Part shown: piece by piece, positions 12,967-14,055 of the stretch
Layout of the letters: the number at the start of each line of letters is the position of its first letter
Position numbering within the stretch: the stretch's first letter is position 1
Assembly (NCBI GenBank): GCA_964652825.1
Contig: CAZZCU010000042.1
Coordinates: 1-14,055, forward strand
Source of the DNA: CAZZCU01 sp964652825
GTDB lineage: Bacteria; Bdellovibrionota_B; Oligoflexia; Oligoflexales; CAZZCU01
Length of the DNA: 14,055 nt
Reading direction: 5' to 3'
Position numbers and translations under genes: made by a program
Notes under the pieces: generated by a model
What the model was told of the DNA's origin: nothing
Databases searched by the model: none
The model's input: only the letters and a program-made list of their open reading frames with translations

Positions 12967-13035
12967 GGCGTGATATTGCTTATGATTCGGGGCTTTGAGG
13001 ATAAAGCGCGCCAAAATTCCGGCGCTATTGCAACC

Positions 13036-13068
13036 AGAAACGTCAAGACCATGACAAGAAACGTCAAG
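13036..13068. repeat. 12-bp direct repeat with 21-bp period in the divergent intergenic region
   Basis: AGAAACGTCAAG occurs at 13036-13047 and again at 13057-13068. The 21-bp spacing equals two helical turns, so both copies face the same side of the DNA. They lie about 70-115 bp upstream of the sigma-54 promoter of the flagellar operon, the usual range for activator sites, and just before hldE. A role as activator site is inference. Confidence 0.4.
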
Positions 13069-13079
13069 GAGTCGTCGGC

Positions 13080-13130
13080 ATGAACGTATCAATCGACTCT
13101 AAAACCAGAAATACATTGAGGTCGTTATGA
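13080..13130 (+). CDS. Possible 16-residue leader peptide coupled to hldE
   Basis: ATG 13080 opens a short frame, MNVSIDSKTRNTLRSL, ending TGA at 13128-13130. This overlaps the hldE start as ATGA, the signature of translational coupling. AAGGAG lies eight bases before the ATG, a better ribosome site than the one before hldE itself. It may instead be chance, since the same frame is open further upstream. Confidence 0.3.
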   Translation: MNVSIDSKTRNTLRSL

Positions 13131-14055
13131 AGACGCAACCGCTATTGCCATGGATCGCCGAAGAAGCAAAAGTCGCCATAGTTGGCGACCTGATATTGGA
13201 CGAGTACTTAATGGGGAATGTAAATCGCATTTCCCCGGAAGCACCCGTGCCGGTGCATCTGGTGACCTCGTCGTTTGCGGCGGCGGGAGGCGCGGCGAAT
13301 GTTGCGCGGAATATCCAACTTGCCGGTGGTAAGGCGATTTTGTTTGGTCTGGTGGGTGATGATGCCGCCGGTACGCAATTGCGTCAAATTCTTGACGTTG
13401 ATCAGGTGGCGACTGATCAGATCATGGTAGTTAAAGATCGTCCGACGGTACGTAAAACCCGTGTGGCATCAGGCAGTCAGCAGATCGTTCGTATCGATTG
13501 GGAAAAGATCCATCCAATTAGTAATGAACAGCAGCAAGCTTTGTTATCGCGACTGAAGCAGGCCAAGTTTGATGCCCTGGTTATTAGTGATTATGGCAAG
13601 GGAGCCTTGCCGGCGGATTTTATTCAGCAACTGATCAAGCTTGCGGACGAGCGCAAAGTCCCAACCGTGGTTGATCCTAAGGGTCGAGATTACAAGCGTT
13701 ATAAGGGTGCTTTTTTGGTTACACCAAATCGTCGCGAAGCATGCGATGCCCTCGCTCTTGATCCACAAGAATCATGGGGTAAGGAAGAATTAGCTAAGAA
13801 GCTGCAGGATACTTACGCCATTCGCAATGTTTTGGTAACGCTGGGTCCTGAAGGCATGTATTTGGCACTTGATCAGCAGTCTGGACAAAAACCGGCAATT
13901 TATCTACCAGCGCAGGCTCGTAAGGTTTTTGATGTTTCCGGTGCCGGCGATACGGTGGTTGCGATTATGGCGTTGACGCTTGCCGTTAAGCGGGAGTTTG
14001 CCGAGGCGATGCGGCTTGCCAATCTTGCCGCCGGACGCGTTGTGGAGAAGTGGGG
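13127..14055 (+). CDS. hldE: D-glycero-beta-D-manno-heptose-7-phosphate kinase (HldE/RfaE kinase domain), cut by window end
   Basis: 309 codons are visible from ATG 13127 (GAGG five bases upstream) with no stop before the edge. The PfkB-type kinase is clear: substrate region VAIVGDLILDEYLMGNVNRISPEAPVPV (residues 16-43), GGAANVARNIQLAGG (54-68), 'ISDYGKGAL', 'VVDPKG', 'VTPNRREA' and the signature DVSGAGDT (268-275) with catalytic Asp274. The enzyme phosphorylates heptose 7-phosphate at O-1 in the cytoplasm, an early step toward ADP-heptose for lipopolysaccharide inner core. In enterobacteria a cytidylyltransferase domain is fused behind it; other lineages have the kinase alone (HldA). The cut prevents deciding between these. 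It is divergent from the flagellar operon and shares its 228-bp intergenic region. Confidence 0.92.
   Translation, partial: MKTQPLLPWIAEEAKVAIVGDLILDEYLMGNVNRISPEAPVPVHLVTSSFAAAGGAANVARNIQLAGGKAILFGLVGDDAAGTQLRQILDVDQVATDQIMVVKDRPTVRKTRVASGSQQIVRIDWEKIHPISNEQQQALLSRLKQAKFDALVISDYGKGALPADFIQQLIKLADERKVPTVVDPKGRDYKRYKGAFLVTPNRREACDALALDPQESWGKEELAKKLQDTYAIRNVLVTLGPEGMYLALDQQSGQKPAIYLPAQARKVFDVSGAGDTVVAIMALTLAVKREFAEAMRLANLAAGRVVEKW

Noticed and set aside
12976..13007. Sigma-70 promoter for hldE (TTGCTT, then GATAAA)
   Set aside because: Both hexamers match weakly and the spacing is 18 bp; not enough to call.

Overview
The window looks like draft or metagenome-derived chromosome of a motile Gram-negative bacterium. 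It carries an LPS-heptose kinase gene, a lipoprotein and a flagellar export/basal-body operon, and it is broken by a run of exactly 100 N (3041-3140), the usual placeholder for a scaffold gap of unknown length. The operon order (AMIN/TPR protein, sigma-54 activator, flgB, flgC, fliE, fliF, fliH, fliI, fliJ, motE-like) resembles what I recall from Bdellovibrionota and other former deltaproteobacteria. That assignment is a memory-based inference, not a proof.

Layout. Positions 1-2801 are a patchwork of small accessory genes: the tail of an unknown acidic protein, a DoxX-like membrane protein, a BrnA/CopG-type antitoxin with only the C-terminal part of its BrnT toxin left beside it, a secreted acidic hypothetical protein behind a perfect palindrome, an SNase-like lipoprotein, a relic of a GGGGACAG-type repeat, and a YhhQ-family queuosine-precursor transporter. 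Positions 2798-12898, all on the minus strand, form one ten-gene operon with gaps of 0-29 nt and one 4-nt overlap. It is read from a near-perfect sigma-54 (-24/-12) promoter at 12951-12966. Divergently, on the plus strand, lies hldE/rfaE (13127 to the window end, incomplete), preceded by a possible 16-codon leader and a 12-bp direct repeat spaced 21 bp.

How the genes work together. The sigma-54 promoter would transcribe a periplasmic AMIN/TPR protein, a sigma-54 activator without a receiver domain, the proximal rod proteins FlgB and FlgC, the rod/MS-ring adaptor FliE, the MS ring FliF, and the export ATPase complex FliH-FliI-FliJ, ending with a MotE-like stator chaperone. Because the activator gene sits inside a sigma-54 operon, positive autoregulation is plausible. 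The switch gene fliG, normally between fliF and fliH, is absent, although the FliG-binding tail of FliF is kept. Just after this junction, 50 nt into fliH, there is a perfect 13-bp hairpin followed by a U-rich stretch.

The most interesting points are the missing fliG with the hairpin next to the junction, the sigma-54 promoter with a receiver-less activator, the poorly characterised AMIN/TPR protein that heads the operon, and the unusually long acidic N-terminus of FliH. I did not find a clearly new defence or mobile system.
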